Shown piece after piece: positions 15,509-26,151 of a DNA stretch of 64,000 nucleotides. Below the pieces are notes generated by a model. The model was not told where the DNA came from, did no database searches, and saw nothing but the letters and a program-made list of their open reading frames with translations. The DNA is from Frateuria edaphi (lineage in GTDB: Bacteria > Pseudomonadota > Gammaproteobacteria > Xanthomonadales > Rhodanobacteraceae): contig NZ_CP088251.1 of assembly GCF_021117405.1 (NCBI RefSeq), forward strand, positions 3,614,501 through 3,678,500, written 5' to 3'. The position numbers and the translations under genes were made by a program. The stretch's first letter is position 1. Each line of letters starts with the position of its first letter.

Positions 15509-17527
15509 ATGCCCCCTTCCCTGCGCCTCCTGCCCCTGTTCACCCTGGCCCTCGCCCCGCTGGCGTGGGCCGCGCCCGGCAAGGTCGACCCACGCATCGA
15601 CCAACTGCTCGACCAGCTCGGCAAGGTGCGCATGGTCCACGCCGTGCAGCTCTCGCCCGATGGCCAGCGGCTGGCCTGGGTGGTGGACAGCCACGGCAAG
15701 CCGATGATCCAGCTTGCACGCGCCGATGGCACCGGCGCGCAGGCGCTGGCGATGGGTGATACGCCCTGCCGGCAGGAGGAGATCGCCTGGTCGCCCGACT
15801 CCCGCCACCTCGCCTTCCTGTCCGACTGCGGCGGCAAGGCCGGCGATATGGACGTCTATGCGGCCGATGTCGCCAGCCAGGTCGCTCCGCACCGCCTGGC
15901 CGACCTGCACGGTTACGCGCATGACCTGGCCTGGTCCGCCGACGGCCGCACGCTCGGCTTTCTCTATGTCGAAGGCGCCACCCGCCGCGCCAGCGCGGTA
16001 GCCGCGGCCAAGCCTCAGGTCGGCGAGGTCGGCGTCGAGGGGTTGGAGATCCAGCGCATCGCCACGCTGCCCGCCAGCGGCGGCACGCCGGCGCTGGTGA
16101 GCCCCGCGGACAGGTACGTCTACGAATTCAGCTGGTCGCCGGACGCCCGGCAGCTGGCCTACGTCGCGGCGCCCGCGCCGGGCGACAACAACTGGTGGAT
16201 CGCCAGGCTGTACGCCCAGGACGCCCGCGCCGGCGCCGCGCCACGCATGCTGGTCGACCCGAACACCACCGGCCCGTTGCACCGCCTGCAGATGGCGCTA
16301 CCGCGGTGGTCGCCGGACAGCCGGCGCATCGTCTTCGTCGGCGGCCTGATGAGCGACCAGGGCGCCACCGGCGGCGATCTCTACGCGGTACCGGCCGCGG
16401 GCGGCGCGACGGTCGACCTTACGCCGGGCATCCACGTCACGCCGTCGTGGTTCGCCTGGACGTCGCCTCGCACGCTGCTGGTAAGCCAGGTGACCAACGG
16501 CCGCAGCCAGCTGGCCGACTATGCGGTCGATGCGCAACGCGCCACGCAGCAGCGCGTGCACTTTACGCTGCCGGCCAGCATCGGTGACGGCAGCGCCTCG
16601 ATGGGCGTGTCGCTGTCGGCCGACCACAAGCGCATCGCGTTCGTGCAGAGCTCCTACACCGCCGCACCGGAAGTACACGCCGGTCCGCTCGGCCACGAAG
16701 CTCCCCCCGCGGTCACCGCGATCAACGCCGCGCTCGCTCCGAGCTGGGGCAAGGCCGAATCGGTCGAGTGGGAGCATGACGGCCGCCACGTGCAGGGCTG
16801 GCTGCTGTACCCGGCGCACTACGATCCGAACAAGACCTACCCGATGATCGTCAGCGTGCACGGCGGCCCGTCCAGCGCCGTGATCCCGCGCTGGCCCGGC
16901 GTCGGCTACGGCAGCGTGCCGTTCTCCACCCTGGGCTACTTCGTCTTCCAGCCCAACCCGCGCGGCAGCTTCGGCCAGGGCGAGGCCTATGTGCAGGCCA
17001 ACCGCAAGGACTTCGGCTACGGCGACCTGTCGGACATCCTCGCCGGCATCGATGCAATCGAAAAGAAGCTGCCGGTGGACGACCAACGGCTGGGCCTGAC
17101 CGGCTGGAGCTACGGCGGCTTCATGAGCATGTTCGTGCCCACGCAGACCGACCGCTTCCACGCCGTGGTGGCCGGCGCGGGCATCGCCAACTGGCAGAGC
17201 TATTACGGGCAGAACCTGATCGACCAGTGGATGATCCCGTTCTTCGGCGCGTCCGTGTACGACGACCCGGCGGTGTACGCCAGGAGTTCGGCGATCAACT
17301 TCATCAAGCGGGTGAAGACGCCGACGCTCGTGGTGGTCGGCGATCGGGACGCGGAGTGCCCGGCGCCGCAGTCGTTCGAGTACTGGCATGCGTTGCGCGC
17401 GCAGGGCGTGCCGACCTCGCTGGTGGTGTATCCGGACGAGGGCCATCACTTCGTCGATCCGGCGCACCAGCGCGACGTGCTGCAGCGGGCACTGGAGTGG
17501 TTCGTGAAATACCTTCCGGCCCGCTGA
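15509..17527 (+). CDS. Exported S9 prolyl-oligopeptidase-family peptidase
   Basis: The product is 672 residues from the ATG at 15509, which begins a signal peptide (LLPLFTLALAPLAWA). An N-terminal beta-propeller with WD/TolB-like repeats (SPDGQRLAWV, WSPDSRHLAFL, WSPDARQLAYV, WSPDSRRIVFV) is followed by an alpha/beta-hydrolase domain. The catalytic triad is Ser534 in GWSYGG, Asp in GDRDAECP (about 612-614) and His646 in EGHHF. It is a dipeptidyl-aminopeptidase/acylaminoacyl-peptidase type enzyme, probably periplasmic, that cleaves short peptides. Confidence 0.93.
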   Translation: MPPSLRLLPLFTLALAPLAWAAPGKVDPRIDQLLDQLGKVRMVHAVQLSPDGQRLAWVVDSHGKPMIQLARADGTGAQALAMGDTPCRQEEIAWSPDSRHLAFLSDCGGKAGDMDVYAADVASQVAPHRLADLHGYAHDLAWSADGRTLGFLYVEGATRRASAVAAAKPQVGEVGVEGLEIQRIATLPASGGTPALVSPADRYVYEFSWSPDARQLAYVAAPAPGDNNWWIARLYAQDARAGAAPRMLVDPNTTGPLHRLQMALPRWSPDSRRIVFVGGLMSDQGATGGDLYAVPAAGGATVDLTPGIHVTPSWFAWTSPRTLLVSQVTNGRSQLADYAVDAQRATQQRVHFTLPASIGDGSASMGVSLSADHKRIAFVQSSYTAAPEVHAGPLGHEAPPAVTAINAALAPSWGKAESVEWEHDGRHVQGWLLYPAHYDPNKTYPMIVSVHGGPSSAVIPRWPGVGYGSVPFSTLGYFVFQPNPRGSFGQGEAYVQANRKDFGYGDLSDILAGIDAIEKKLPVDDQRLGLTGWSYGGFMSMFVPTQTDRFHAVVAGAGIANWQSYYGQNLIDQWMIPFFGASVYDDPAVYARSSAINFIKRVKTPTLVVVGDRDAECPAPQSFEYWHALRAQGVPTSLVVYPDEGHHFVDPAHQRDVLQRALEWFVKYLPAR

Positions 17528-17563
17528 CCGGTTTGCGCCGGGCCGGAATCCCGGCCTGGCGCT

Positions 17564-17740
17564 TTATTTGGGCGGATCGCGCCGCTGCGTGTGCTTGACC
17601 GCCCCCAGGATCCCCAACCCGAACACCACGATGACCCCGGCACCGATCCATTGCAGCGGCACGTGCATCAGCCAGGCGACATAGGCCAGGCCGCCGATCA
17701 GCACGATGATGCCGACGAGGTAGAGCGAGAACGAGGACAT
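17564..17740 (-). CDS. 58-residue two-helix membrane protein, unknown
   Basis: A short ORF has GGAGG about eight bases before the ATG. It encodes two predicted membrane helices (YLVGIIVLIGGLAYVAWLM and WIGAGVIVVFGLGILGAV) ending in a short basic tail (KHTQRRDPPK). Small two-helix proteins of this kind are common and poorly characterised in gammaproteobacteria. It is convergent with the S9 peptidase and divergent from the UbiB-family gene. No function can be assigned. Confidence 0.72.
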   Translation of the reverse strand: MSSFSLYLVGIIVLIGGLAYVAWLMHVPLQWIGAGVIVVFGLGILGAVKHTQRRDPPK

Positions 17741-17824
17741 CGCGTGGCCTCCGTGGCGTGGATTCCATCGGAAGCAGAGCGGTTGGGCGATCACCGGCGC
17801 GTGAAGCCGTGCCGGGTGCCTATC

Positions 17825-17846
17825 GGCGCCGGCTGCAGCCGGCGCC
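17825..17846. repeat. 22-nt perfect palindrome
   Basis: The half-site GGCGCCGGCTG at 17825-17835 is followed immediately by its exact reverse complement CAGCCGGCGCC (17836-17846). It sits in the divergent region between the 58-residue membrane protein and the UbiB-family kinase, about 67 bases before the latter's ATG. It could be an operator, a REP-type core, or a cruciform-forming element. Confidence 0.7.
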
Positions 17847-17912
17847 CGGGGTGATCGCCGGCTCGATCCCTGGCCCATTGACGCGCCGTTGCCGCCGTCC
17901 GCTCCACGCTGC

Positions 17913-19622
17913 ATGGAAGCAACGGAGCCCGAAGGCGTGAACGAAACCACCCGTCTGTCCCGCTACGCCCGCATCGGCGCGTTCCTGCTGCGCTATCGCA
18001 AGGCCGGCCTGTTCAGCGGGCTGGAACTGGACATCCAGGAGGCGGCGCTGGCGGACGAGGAAGATGCGTTCAGGCCGGGCCAGCCCAAGCAGTTCGTCGA
18101 CGACCTGGAAGCGCTGGGGCCGACCTTCATCAAGGTGGGCCAGGCGCTGTCCACGCGTCCGGACATGGTGCCCGCGCCTTACATCGCCGAACTGGAACGG
18201 ATGCAGGACGACGTCATGCCGGTGCCGGTGGACGAGATCCGCAAGATCGTCGAGGCCGAACTGGGCGCGCGCATCGGCACGTTGTTCGCCCGCTTCGACG
18301 ACCGGCCGCTGGCCGCCGGCTCGGTCGCCCAGGTGCACGCGGCCACGCTGCGCGACGGCCGCGAAGTGGTGCTCAAGGTCCAGCGCCCGAACATCGCGCA
18401 GACCCTGCGCGAGGACCTGGCGATCCTGGAGAAGCTCGCCGGCGCGGCCGACCGCATGACCGACGTCGGCCGGCGTTACGGGTTCGTCGGCCTGGTCAAC
18501 GAACTGCGCCACAGCCTGGCCAACGAGATCAACTTCGAGCTGGAGGCGGAGAACCTGCGCCGCTTCGCCGAGAACCTGCGCGGCTACGACACGCTCTACG
18601 TGCCCTTGCCGCTGGCCGACTTCACCACCACGCGCGTCCTGACCATGCAGCGCGTGCGCGGCATCAAGGTCACCCACATTCCCGCCTTGCGGCGCATCGA
18701 GCATCCGCTGCACGAGCAGGCGCGCGAACTGCTGCGCGCCTACCTCGACCAGGTGTTCCTGCACGGCCTGGTCCATGCGGACCCGCATCCGGGCAACGTG
18801 TTGCTGATGGAGGACCAGCGCCTGGCGCTGTTCGACCTGGGGATGGTGGTACGGCTGGTGCCGCGCACGCGCCAGTTGCTGCTCAAGCTGATGCTCGGCG
18901 CCATTTCCGGCAACGGCGATCAGGTCGGCGACATCAGCGAAACGATGGGCACCGCGCTGGAGGACTTCCGCCGCAATCTCTACCGGCGCCAGGTCGAGCA
19001 GCTGATCGCCAGCTACGTGGGCCTGCACAACTCGAGCCGGCAGTTTTCCGAGGGCCGGCTGGTGCTGGAGCTGGCCCGCGTGGGCGCTTCCTGCGGCCTG
19101 CGCCCGCCGGCGGAACTCTCCATCCTGGGCAAGACCCTGCTCAACCTCGAGGCGGTCACCAGCGCGCTCGATCCGACCATCGACACGCGTCGCGTCGTCG
19201 AGCAGCACCTGCAGCAGGTGCTCAGGCGGCAGGCGCTGGGGACGCTGTCCCCGGCCAACCTGGCGACCGAGTGGCTGGACCTGCAGGAGCTGGCGCGGCA
19301 CACCCCGCAGCATGTGGCCGCGATCCTGCGCACGCTGGCGCAGAACCGCCTGCGCGTGCGGGTGGACGGGCTGGAAGAGTCGCACATGATGGAAAGCCTG
19401 CAGAAGATCGCCAACCGGATCAGCACGGGGGTGATCGTCGCCGCGCTGGTGATCGGCGGCGCGCTGACCTCGCGCATGCACAGCGGCCCGATGCTGTTCG
19501 GGCTACCGATCCTGGCGGTGCTGTTCATCGCGGTGGCGACGGTGCTGGGGCTGAGCCTGGTGATCAGCGCGCTGCGCCGCGACGGCAAGGTGGAGCGGGC
19601 CGCCAACCGGCCGCCGGACTAG
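17913..19622 (+). CDS. ABC1/UbiB-family atypical kinase
   Basis: The product is about 569 residues. The UbiB hallmarks appear in order: KxGQ motif KVGQALSTRPD (Lys74), Ala-rich loop AAGSVAQVH, nucleotide-binding Lys in VVLKVQRP, ExD motif NFELEAEN, catalytic HADPHPGN (from residue 288) and metal-binding DLG (Asp308). Two C-terminal transmembrane helices anchor it. Family members are linked to ubiquinone biosynthesis or lipid homeostasis, but this lone gene is not in a ubi operon, so I do not call it ubiB. An in-frame GTG at 17937 has a better ribosome-binding site (GGAG) and may be the true start. Confidence 0.88.
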   Translation: MEATEPEGVNETTRLSRYARIGAFLLRYRKAGLFSGLELDIQEAALADEEDAFRPGQPKQFVDDLEALGPTFIKVGQALSTRPDMVPAPYIAELERMQDDVMPVPVDEIRKIVEAELGARIGTLFARFDDRPLAAGSVAQVHAATLRDGREVVLKVQRPNIAQTLREDLAILEKLAGAADRMTDVGRRYGFVGLVNELRHSLANEINFELEAENLRRFAENLRGYDTLYVPLPLADFTTTRVLTMQRVRGIKVTHIPALRRIEHPLHEQARELLRAYLDQVFLHGLVHADPHPGNVLLMEDQRLALFDLGMVVRLVPRTRQLLLKLMLGAISGNGDQVGDISETMGTALEDFRRNLYRRQVEQLIASYVGLHNSSRQFSEGRLVLELARVGASCGLRPPAELSILGKTLLNLEAVTSALDPTIDTRRVVEQHLQQVLRRQALGTLSPANLATEWLDLQELARHTPQHVAAILRTLAQNRLRVRVDGLEESHMMESLQKIANRISTGVIVAALVIGGALTSRMHSGPMLFGLPILAVLFIAVATVLGLSLVISALRRDGKVERAANRPPD

Positions 19623-19647
19623 CGGGATCCCGCGCAGGAGCGGCTCG

Positions 19648-20733
19648 TCAAAACAACGAGCCCTGCGGCGAGGCCACGCGCGGCGGTTCGAAGCGCGAGC
19701 TATCCAGCTCGAGTTCGCGCGCGCGACCGAAACCGTGCCGGCGGCAAGCTACCTCGAAACGCCGCTTGAGCAGCTGTGCGAACACGCCTTGCCCGCGCAT
19801 CCGCGTGCGGAAGTCGCTGTCGTAGTCGCGCCCGCCATTCATCTGCTGGACCAGACTCATCACGTGCTCGGCGCGCTGCGGCGCGTGCAGCGCAAGCCAC
19901 TCGCGGAACAGCGTCTTCAGCTCGTAAGGCAGCCGCACCACGGTGTAGCCGGCACAGCGTGCCCCCGCCGCATGCGCCTGTTCCAGCACCGCTTCCATGT
20001 CGCGGTCGTTGAGCGCGGGGATGATCGGCGCGACCAGCACGCCGACCGGCACGCCGGCGCCGGCCAGCGCCGCGATCGCCTGGATGCGCCGGTGCGGCGC
20101 GCTGGCGCGAGGCTCCAGCTTGGCGGCCAGGTGGTTGTCCAGCGAATTGACCGAGATGAACACCTGTACCAGCCGGTCGCGCGCCATGGCGGCCAGCACG
20201 TCCAGGTCGCGCTCGATCAATGCGTTCTTGGTGACGATGGTGCAAGGGTGGCGGCACTCGGCCAGCAGCTCCAGCGCACCGCGGGTCAGCCGCCAGCGCT
20301 TTTCCACCGGCTGGTAGGGGTCGGTGTTGCTGCCGATGTTGATCGGGCTGGGCACGTAGCCACGTTTGCCCAGCTCCGCGCGCAGCACTTCGGCGAGGTT
20401 GCCCTTGGCACGCAGCCGCGTCTCGAAGTCGAGACCGGGCGAAAGATTGAGGTAGCTGTGCGAGGGCCGCGCGTAGCAGTAGATGCAGCCGTGCTCGCAT
20501 CCGCGATAGGGGTTGATGGCCTGGTCGAAACCGATGTCCGGCGAATCGTTGCGACTGATCACGCTGCGCGCGCGTTCCTCGGTGACCTCGGTGCGGGGGC
20601 GCGGCGCGTCGACATCGAGCAGCAGGCTTTGCCAGCCATCGTCCTCGGCATGATGGCGTACGCTCTCGAACCGCCCTTCCGGATTGGAAGCGGCGCCCCG
20701 GCCCTTGATGGCGTGCGGCGGTAATTCGGACAT
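19648..20733 (-). CDS. PA0069-type radical SAM protein
   Basis: This is a 361-residue radical SAM enzyme of the SplB-related PA0069/Rv2578c group. The [4Fe-4S] cluster motif CX3CX2C is CEHGCIYC (Cys79, Cys83, Cys86) within [19 protein letters not shown], and [14 protein letters not shown] follows, which is diagnostic of the group. The C-terminal part includes [20 protein letters not shown]. The reaction is unknown, although the similarity to spore photoproduct lyase suggests nucleic-acid chemistry. It is divergent from acs. Confidence 0.9.
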   Translation of the reverse strand: MSELPPHAIKGRGAASNPEGRFESVRHHAEDDGWQSLLLDVDAPRPRTEVTEERARSVISRNDSPDIGFDQAINPYRGCEHGCIYCYARPSHSYLNLSPGLDFETRLRAKGNLAEVLRAELGKRGYVPSPINIGSNTDPYQPVEKRWRLTRGALELLAECRHPCTIVTKNALIERDLDVLAAMARDRLVQVFISVNSLDNHLAAKLEPRASAPHRRIQAIAALAGAGVPVGVLVAPIIPALNDRDMEAVLEQAHAAGARCAGYTVVRLPYELKTLFREWLALHAPQRAEHVMSLVQQMNGGRDYDSDFRTRMRGQGVFAQLLKRRFEVACRRHGFGRARELELDSSRFEPPRVASPQGSLF

Positions 20734-20843
20734 CGGTCCAATCTAGCGCGCCGGCGTCTCAGGCGACGCGACCCCCACGCAGCCGTGCGCGGGCGAAGCT
20801 ACACTCGGACGTCCAAACCTTGCGTCCACCAGGGAGATTTCCC

Positions 20844-22784
<1,941 letters not shown>

Positions 22785-22803
22785 CTATTCGCAGGGGCGC
22801 CTT

Positions 22804-22832
22804 GGCGCGACCGCCGGGAGCATGGTCGCGCC
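22804..22832 (+). terminator. Probable rho-independent terminator of acs
   Basis: GGCGCGACC (22804-22812) and GGTCGCGCC (22824-22832) form a perfect 9-bp stem with an 11-base loop, 20 bases after the acs stop. TTTT follows six bases later. The U-tract is short and offset, so efficiency is uncertain. Confidence 0.55.
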
Positions 22833-22891
22833 CAGGCTTTTGAATAGGTCGGTGGCTTCGTCGCGCCGCCGGCTGATGCTACCGTCCGTGA

Positions 22892-23533
22892 ATGCCGATT
22901 CCGCCTACCGACGTCCCCGCCGTTGCGGCCCAGCTGGATGACGACTCGCTGCATGTGTGGCGGCTGTCCTATGATGCCGGCCGCCGCCGCGCGCCCCTGG
23001 TGGCGCTGCTCGGCAGCTATCTCGGCGTGCCCCCCGATGCCGTCCAGCTGGTCGAAGGACCCCACGGAAGACCGCACCTCGCGCCCGCGCAGGCGAGCGC
23101 GCTGGATTTCAACTGGTCGCATAGCGGCGACTGCGCCCTGGTGGCCCTCGCGCGGCGCGTCGCGCCCGGGGTCGACGTGGAGCGCCTGCGCCCGCGACCC
23201 CGTGCACTGGAACTCGCGAGACGCTATTTCCAACCGGCCGAGGCTGCGTGGCTGGCCGCGCTACCGGTCGACCAGCGCGATGAAGCATTTCTCGCACTGT
23301 GGACGGCCAAGGAAGCCGTGCTGAAGGCGCTCGGACGTGGCCTGGCGTTCGGCCTGCACCGGCTGGAAATCGGCCTGGACGCCGGCAGTCCGGAACTGCT
23401 GCAGCTGGCGGACGAGGACGCCGACGCCTGGCAATTGCATTCGCTGGACGCAGGTCCCGGATACCGGGCGGCCATCGCGTGGCGAGGTCCGCCCCGCGGC
23501 ATCCGGCAATGGGTACTTGCCGACGCCGGTTGA
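22892..23533 (+). CDS. Sfp-type 4'-phosphopantetheinyl transferase
   Basis: The product is 213 residues. The three PPTase signatures are present: NWSHSGD (74-80), GVDVE (93-97, magnesium-binding) and WTAKEAVLKA (137-146). The enzyme transfers phosphopantetheine from CoA to carrier proteins. The Sfp-type length suggests it serves secondary-metabolite, pigment or siderophore carriers as well as, or instead of, fatty-acid ACP. It lies 42 bases before pdxJ on the same strand and may be co-transcribed with it. No polyketide or peptide synthetase is in the window, so the client is unknown. Confidence 0.9.
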   Translation: MPIPPTDVPAVAAQLDDDSLHVWRLSYDAGRRRAPLVALLGSYLGVPPDAVQLVEGPHGRPHLAPAQASALDFNWSHSGDCALVALARRVAPGVDVERLRPRPRALELARRYFQPAEAAWLAALPVDQRDEAFLALWTAKEAVLKALGRGLAFGLHRLEIGLDAGSPELLQLADEDADAWQLHSLDAGPGYRAAIAWRGPPRGIRQWVLADAG

Positions 23534-23575
23534 TCGGCGCAGTGTTTCCGGTCCCTGGTTCCCTTAACGGCGTCC

Positions 23576-24319
23576 ATGACCCTGCTCAGCGTCAACCTCA
23601 ACAAGATCGCCGTGTTGCGCAACTCCCGCGGCGGCACCGAACCGGACATCCTGCGCGCCGCGCATACCTGCATCGAAGCAGGCTGCGGCGGCATCACCGT
23701 GCACCCGCGGCCCGACCTGCGCCACGTGCGCCCCGACGACGTGCGCGCACTTGCCACGATGCTGCGCGGCAGGGTCGAGTACAACATCGAAGGCAATCCG
23801 TTCGCGCCCGCCCGGGGCCCGTATCCGGGACTGGTCGCGCTGGCCCGCGAGGTACGCCCCGCGCAGGTCACGCTGGTGCCCGACAGCGACGGCCAGATCA
23901 CCTCCGACCATGGTTTCGACCTCGCCGCCGACTGCGAACGGCTGCGGCCACTGGTGGCGGAGCTGCGCGAGATCGGTTGCCGGGTGAGCCTGTTCTTGGA
24001 CGCGGGAACTCGAGGCTTCGAACGGGCGGTGGCGCTCGGTGTCGAGCGCATCGAGATCTACACCGGCCCTTATGCCGAAGCGTTCGCCGAAGGCGACGCC
24101 AGGAATGCCCTGGCCGCATGCGCGGACACCGCGCGACGGGCGCAGCAGGCGGGGTTGGCGGTCAACGCCGGACACGATCTCAACCAGGCCAATCTAGGCG
24201 GCTTCAAGGCAGCCATTCCGGGCCTGGCCGAAGTATCGATCGGGCATGCCCTGATCGGCGAGGCGTTGTACGACGGGCTGGCGCCGACGGTCCGACGGTA
24301 TCTTCAAATCCTGCGCTGA
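23576..24319 (+). CDS. pdxJ: Pyridoxine 5'-phosphate synthase
   Basis: This 247-residue TIM-barrel enzyme condenses 1-deoxyxylulose-5-phosphate with 3-amino-2-oxopropyl phosphate in vitamin B6 synthesis. Characteristic segments are [66 protein letters not shown] and [12 protein letters not shown]. It is convergent with the exbD2 end of the TonB operon, from which a bidirectional terminator separates it. The tonB-exbB-exbD1-exbD2-pdxJ neighbourhood is known from Xanthomonas. Confidence 0.96.
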   Translation: MTLLSVNLNKIAVLRNSRGGTEPDILRAAHTCIEAGCGGITVHPRPDLRHVRPDDVRALATMLRGRVEYNIEGNPFAPARGPYPGLVALAREVRPAQVTLVPDSDGQITSDHGFDLAADCERLRPLVAELREIGCRVSLFLDAGTRGFERAVALGVERIEIYTGPYAEAFAEGDARNALAACADTARRAQQAGLAVNAGHDLNQANLGGFKAAIPGLAEVSIGHALIGEALYDGLAPTVRRYLQILR

Positions 24320-24444
24320 GCGCTCGTGGCTTTCCGTCGGGCGGGCTTCGACCCTACCGTCGGTATTCGTTAGCGTGCGATGGCTGCAGCCGCTCTACGT
24401 CCTCGCGGCGGCTCCCACGCCGGGCATGCGCTTTTCCAAAAGCA

Positions 24445-24468
24445 AAACCCCCGCTTGCGCGGGGGTTT
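24445..24468. terminator. Bidirectional rho-independent terminator between pdxJ and exbD2
   Basis: A 10-bp stem AAACCCCCGC/GCGGGGGTTT with the loop TTGC ends the TonB operon on the minus strand. There it is followed by a T-rich run (TTTTGCTTTT) on the exbD2 transcript side. The plus-strand side has only a short T run, so it serves the minus strand better. Confidence 0.85.
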
Positions 24469-24493
24469 GCCGGTAGCGTTAATCCGCCTGAGA

Positions 24494-24901
24494 TCATTGC
24501 CCTTCGGTGAAGCCGATCTTGGTCAAACCGTAGCTCTTGGCGTCGGCCAGCACCCGGGCGACCGACTCGTAAGCCACGCCGTCATCCGCATTGATCTGGA
24601 TTTCCGGCTGGTTGGTCTGCTGGGCGATGACCGCCATCTGTGCCTTCAGGCCCAGCTCGTCGACCGGCGTGTCGTTCCAGTACAACGCGCCGGCGCGATC
24701 GATCTTGAGCCGGATCGGCTCAAGCGGATTTTCCGGCTGGACGATGTTGGGGTTCGGCTGCGGCAGATCGATCTTCACCTTGTGGGTGAGCATCGGCGCC
24801 GTGATCATGAAGATGATCAAGAGCACCAGCATCACGTCGACCAGCGGCGTGACGTTGATGTCGGCCATCGGGCCGCTGGTGTTTCCGGAACTGAAAGCCA
24901 T
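24494..24901 (-). CDS. exbD2: ExbD2, second TolR/ExbD-family protein of the TonB system
   Basis: The product is 135 residues with a single N-terminal transmembrane helix containing the essential protonatable aspartate (Asp22 in NVTPLVDVMLVLLIIFMIT) and a periplasmic domain (QINADDGVAYESVARVLADAKSYG). It would help harvest proton-motive force for TonB. It starts four bases after exbD1 ends. The two ExbD copies share the helix but differ in the periplasmic domain. In Xanthomonas the second copy is dispensable for iron uptake but needed in plant interaction, so a specialised role is possible here. Confidence 0.92.
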   Translation of the reverse strand: MAFSSGNTSGPMADINVTPLVDVMLVLLIIFMITAPMLTHKVKIDLPQPNPNIVQPENPLEPIRLKIDRAGALYWNDTPVDELGLKAQMAVIAQQTNQPEIQINADDGVAYESVARVLADAKSYGLTKIGFTEGQ

Positions 24902-24905
24902 CGTC

Positions 24906-25319
24906 CTACTCCTTGCCGGTCGTCATGAAACCGACATGGACCATGCCCGCTGCCTTCGCGTCGGTAAGGATCTTGCGGACGTACTTGTACTCCGTGTCCT
25001 TGTCCGCGCGAAGCTGGATTTCCGGCTGCGGCGTCTTGGACGCCGCCACCGCGAACTGTGCCTTCAACTCCGCCTCGGTCACTTCGGCGTCGTTGAGGTA
25101 CATCGATCCATCCTGCTTCAGGGCCACATCCATGGGTTCAACGTAACCGGTATCGGGCGCCTTGGGATTGGCGTTCGGCAACGGCACGATGATCCGGTGC
25201 GACATCAGCGGCGCGGTGATCATGAAGATGATCAGCAGCACCAGCATCACGTCGACCAGCGGCGTGACGTTGATTTCCGACATCGGGCCGCCGGAATTGC
25301 CTCCGGTACTCATTGCCAT
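24906..25319 (-). CDS. exbD1: ExbD1, TolR/ExbD-family proton-channel subunit
   Basis: The product is 137 residues with one transmembrane helix carrying Asp23 (INVTPLVDVMLVLLIIFMIT) and a periplasmic domain ending in TDAKAAGMVHVGFMTTGKE. With ExbB it forms the inner-membrane motor that drives TonB. It follows exbB by 10 bases and precedes exbD2 by four, so translation is tightly coupled. It is near-identical to ExbD2 in the membrane segment, which indicates a gene duplication. Confidence 0.93.
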   Translation of the reverse strand: MAMSTGGNSGGPMSEINVTPLVDVMLVLLIIFMITAPLMSHRIIVPLPNANPKAPDTGYVEPMDVALKQDGSMYLNDAEVTEAELKAQFAVAASKTPQPEIQLRADKDTEYKYVRKILTDAKAAGMVHVGFMTTGKE

Positions 25320-25329
25320 GGGTCAAGCC

Positions 25330-26100
25330 TCACTTCTGGGTCGGCGCCACGCCTTCGACACGCGAACCGGTGGCGAAGAAGTCGTGCAGGTCGTGCGCAA
25401 ACTCGTCGAACTGCGCGTAGGTCATGCGGTTCGAGCGGTTGAAGAAGTTGTACGCGAGCACGGCCGGGATCGCGGTGAACAGACCGAACGCGGTCATGAT
25501 CAGCGCCTCACCCACCGGACCGGCCACCGCTTCCATCGAGGCGTTGCCCGACGCGGAGATCTTGATCAGCGCGTGGTAGATGCCCCACACGGTACCGAGC
25601 AGACCGATGAACGGTGCGGACGAACCGACGGTTGCGAGCAGCGTCATGCCACCTTCCAGGCGCAGGCTCTCGCGGGCGACGGCCTGGCGCAGGGCGCGGT
25701 CGATGAACTCCGAGCGGCTCAGCGACTCGGCCAAGCGACCACCACCGACGGCAGCCGCGGTGGCCTGCTGGTGATGGGCGACCGCCGAGGCGGCGTCCAG
25801 CGCGATCTTCGAGAAGGGTTCGCCCTTGGGCTGGGCTTCCAGCTCACGGATCGCTTCCTGCGTCGAGGCGGTGTTCCAGAAATTGGAGATCACCTTCTCG
25901 GCGCGCGAGCGGACCATCGCGTTGCGGATCGCGTTGGCGATGATGAAGTACCACGATGCGAAGGACATCACCACGAGCGTGATGAACACGATCCAGCCGA
26001 GCGGATCGAAGTTGTGGATCAGGTCCCCGAAGCCCATGTGCTTCATGGCTTCGGCGTTCGAGGTGCCGCCTTGGGTCGGTGCAGTTTGTAGGAACATCAT
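25330..26100 (-). CDS. exbB: ExbB, MotA/TolQ/ExbB-family proton-channel protein
   Basis: The product is 256 residues with three expected transmembrane segments: an N-terminal one (WIVFITLVVMSFASWYFIIANAI) and the conserved pair around LLATVGSSAPFIGLLGTVWGIY and VGEALIMTAFGLFTAIPAVLAYNFF, the ExbB/TolQ signature. It is the pentameric scaffold of the TonB motor. It begins 51 bases after tonB ends. AAGG lies before the double ATG start, and either ATG may be used. Confidence 0.94.
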   Translation of the reverse strand: MMFLQTAPTQGGTSNAEAMKHMGFGDLIHNFDPLGWIVFITLVVMSFASWYFIIANAIRNAMVRSRAEKVISNFWNTASTQEAIRELEAQPKGEPFSKIALDAASAVAHHQQATAAAVGGGRLAESLSRSEFIDRALRQAVARESLRLEGGMTLLATVGSSAPFIGLLGTVWGIYHALIKISASGNASMEAVAGPVGEALIMTAFGLFTAIPAVLAYNFFNRSNRMTYAQFDEFAHDLHDFFATGSRVEGVAPTQK

Positions 26101-26151
26101 GACGCTACCTTTAGAGATGTCAGGCGTGAACTGGTGGACTGTAACCTTCGG

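Noticed and set aside
17913-19622. Calling the ABC1-family kinase ubiB
   Set aside because: Motifs fit the family, but it is not next to ubiE or ubiJ and the family has several paralogous branches, so the symbol is not justified.
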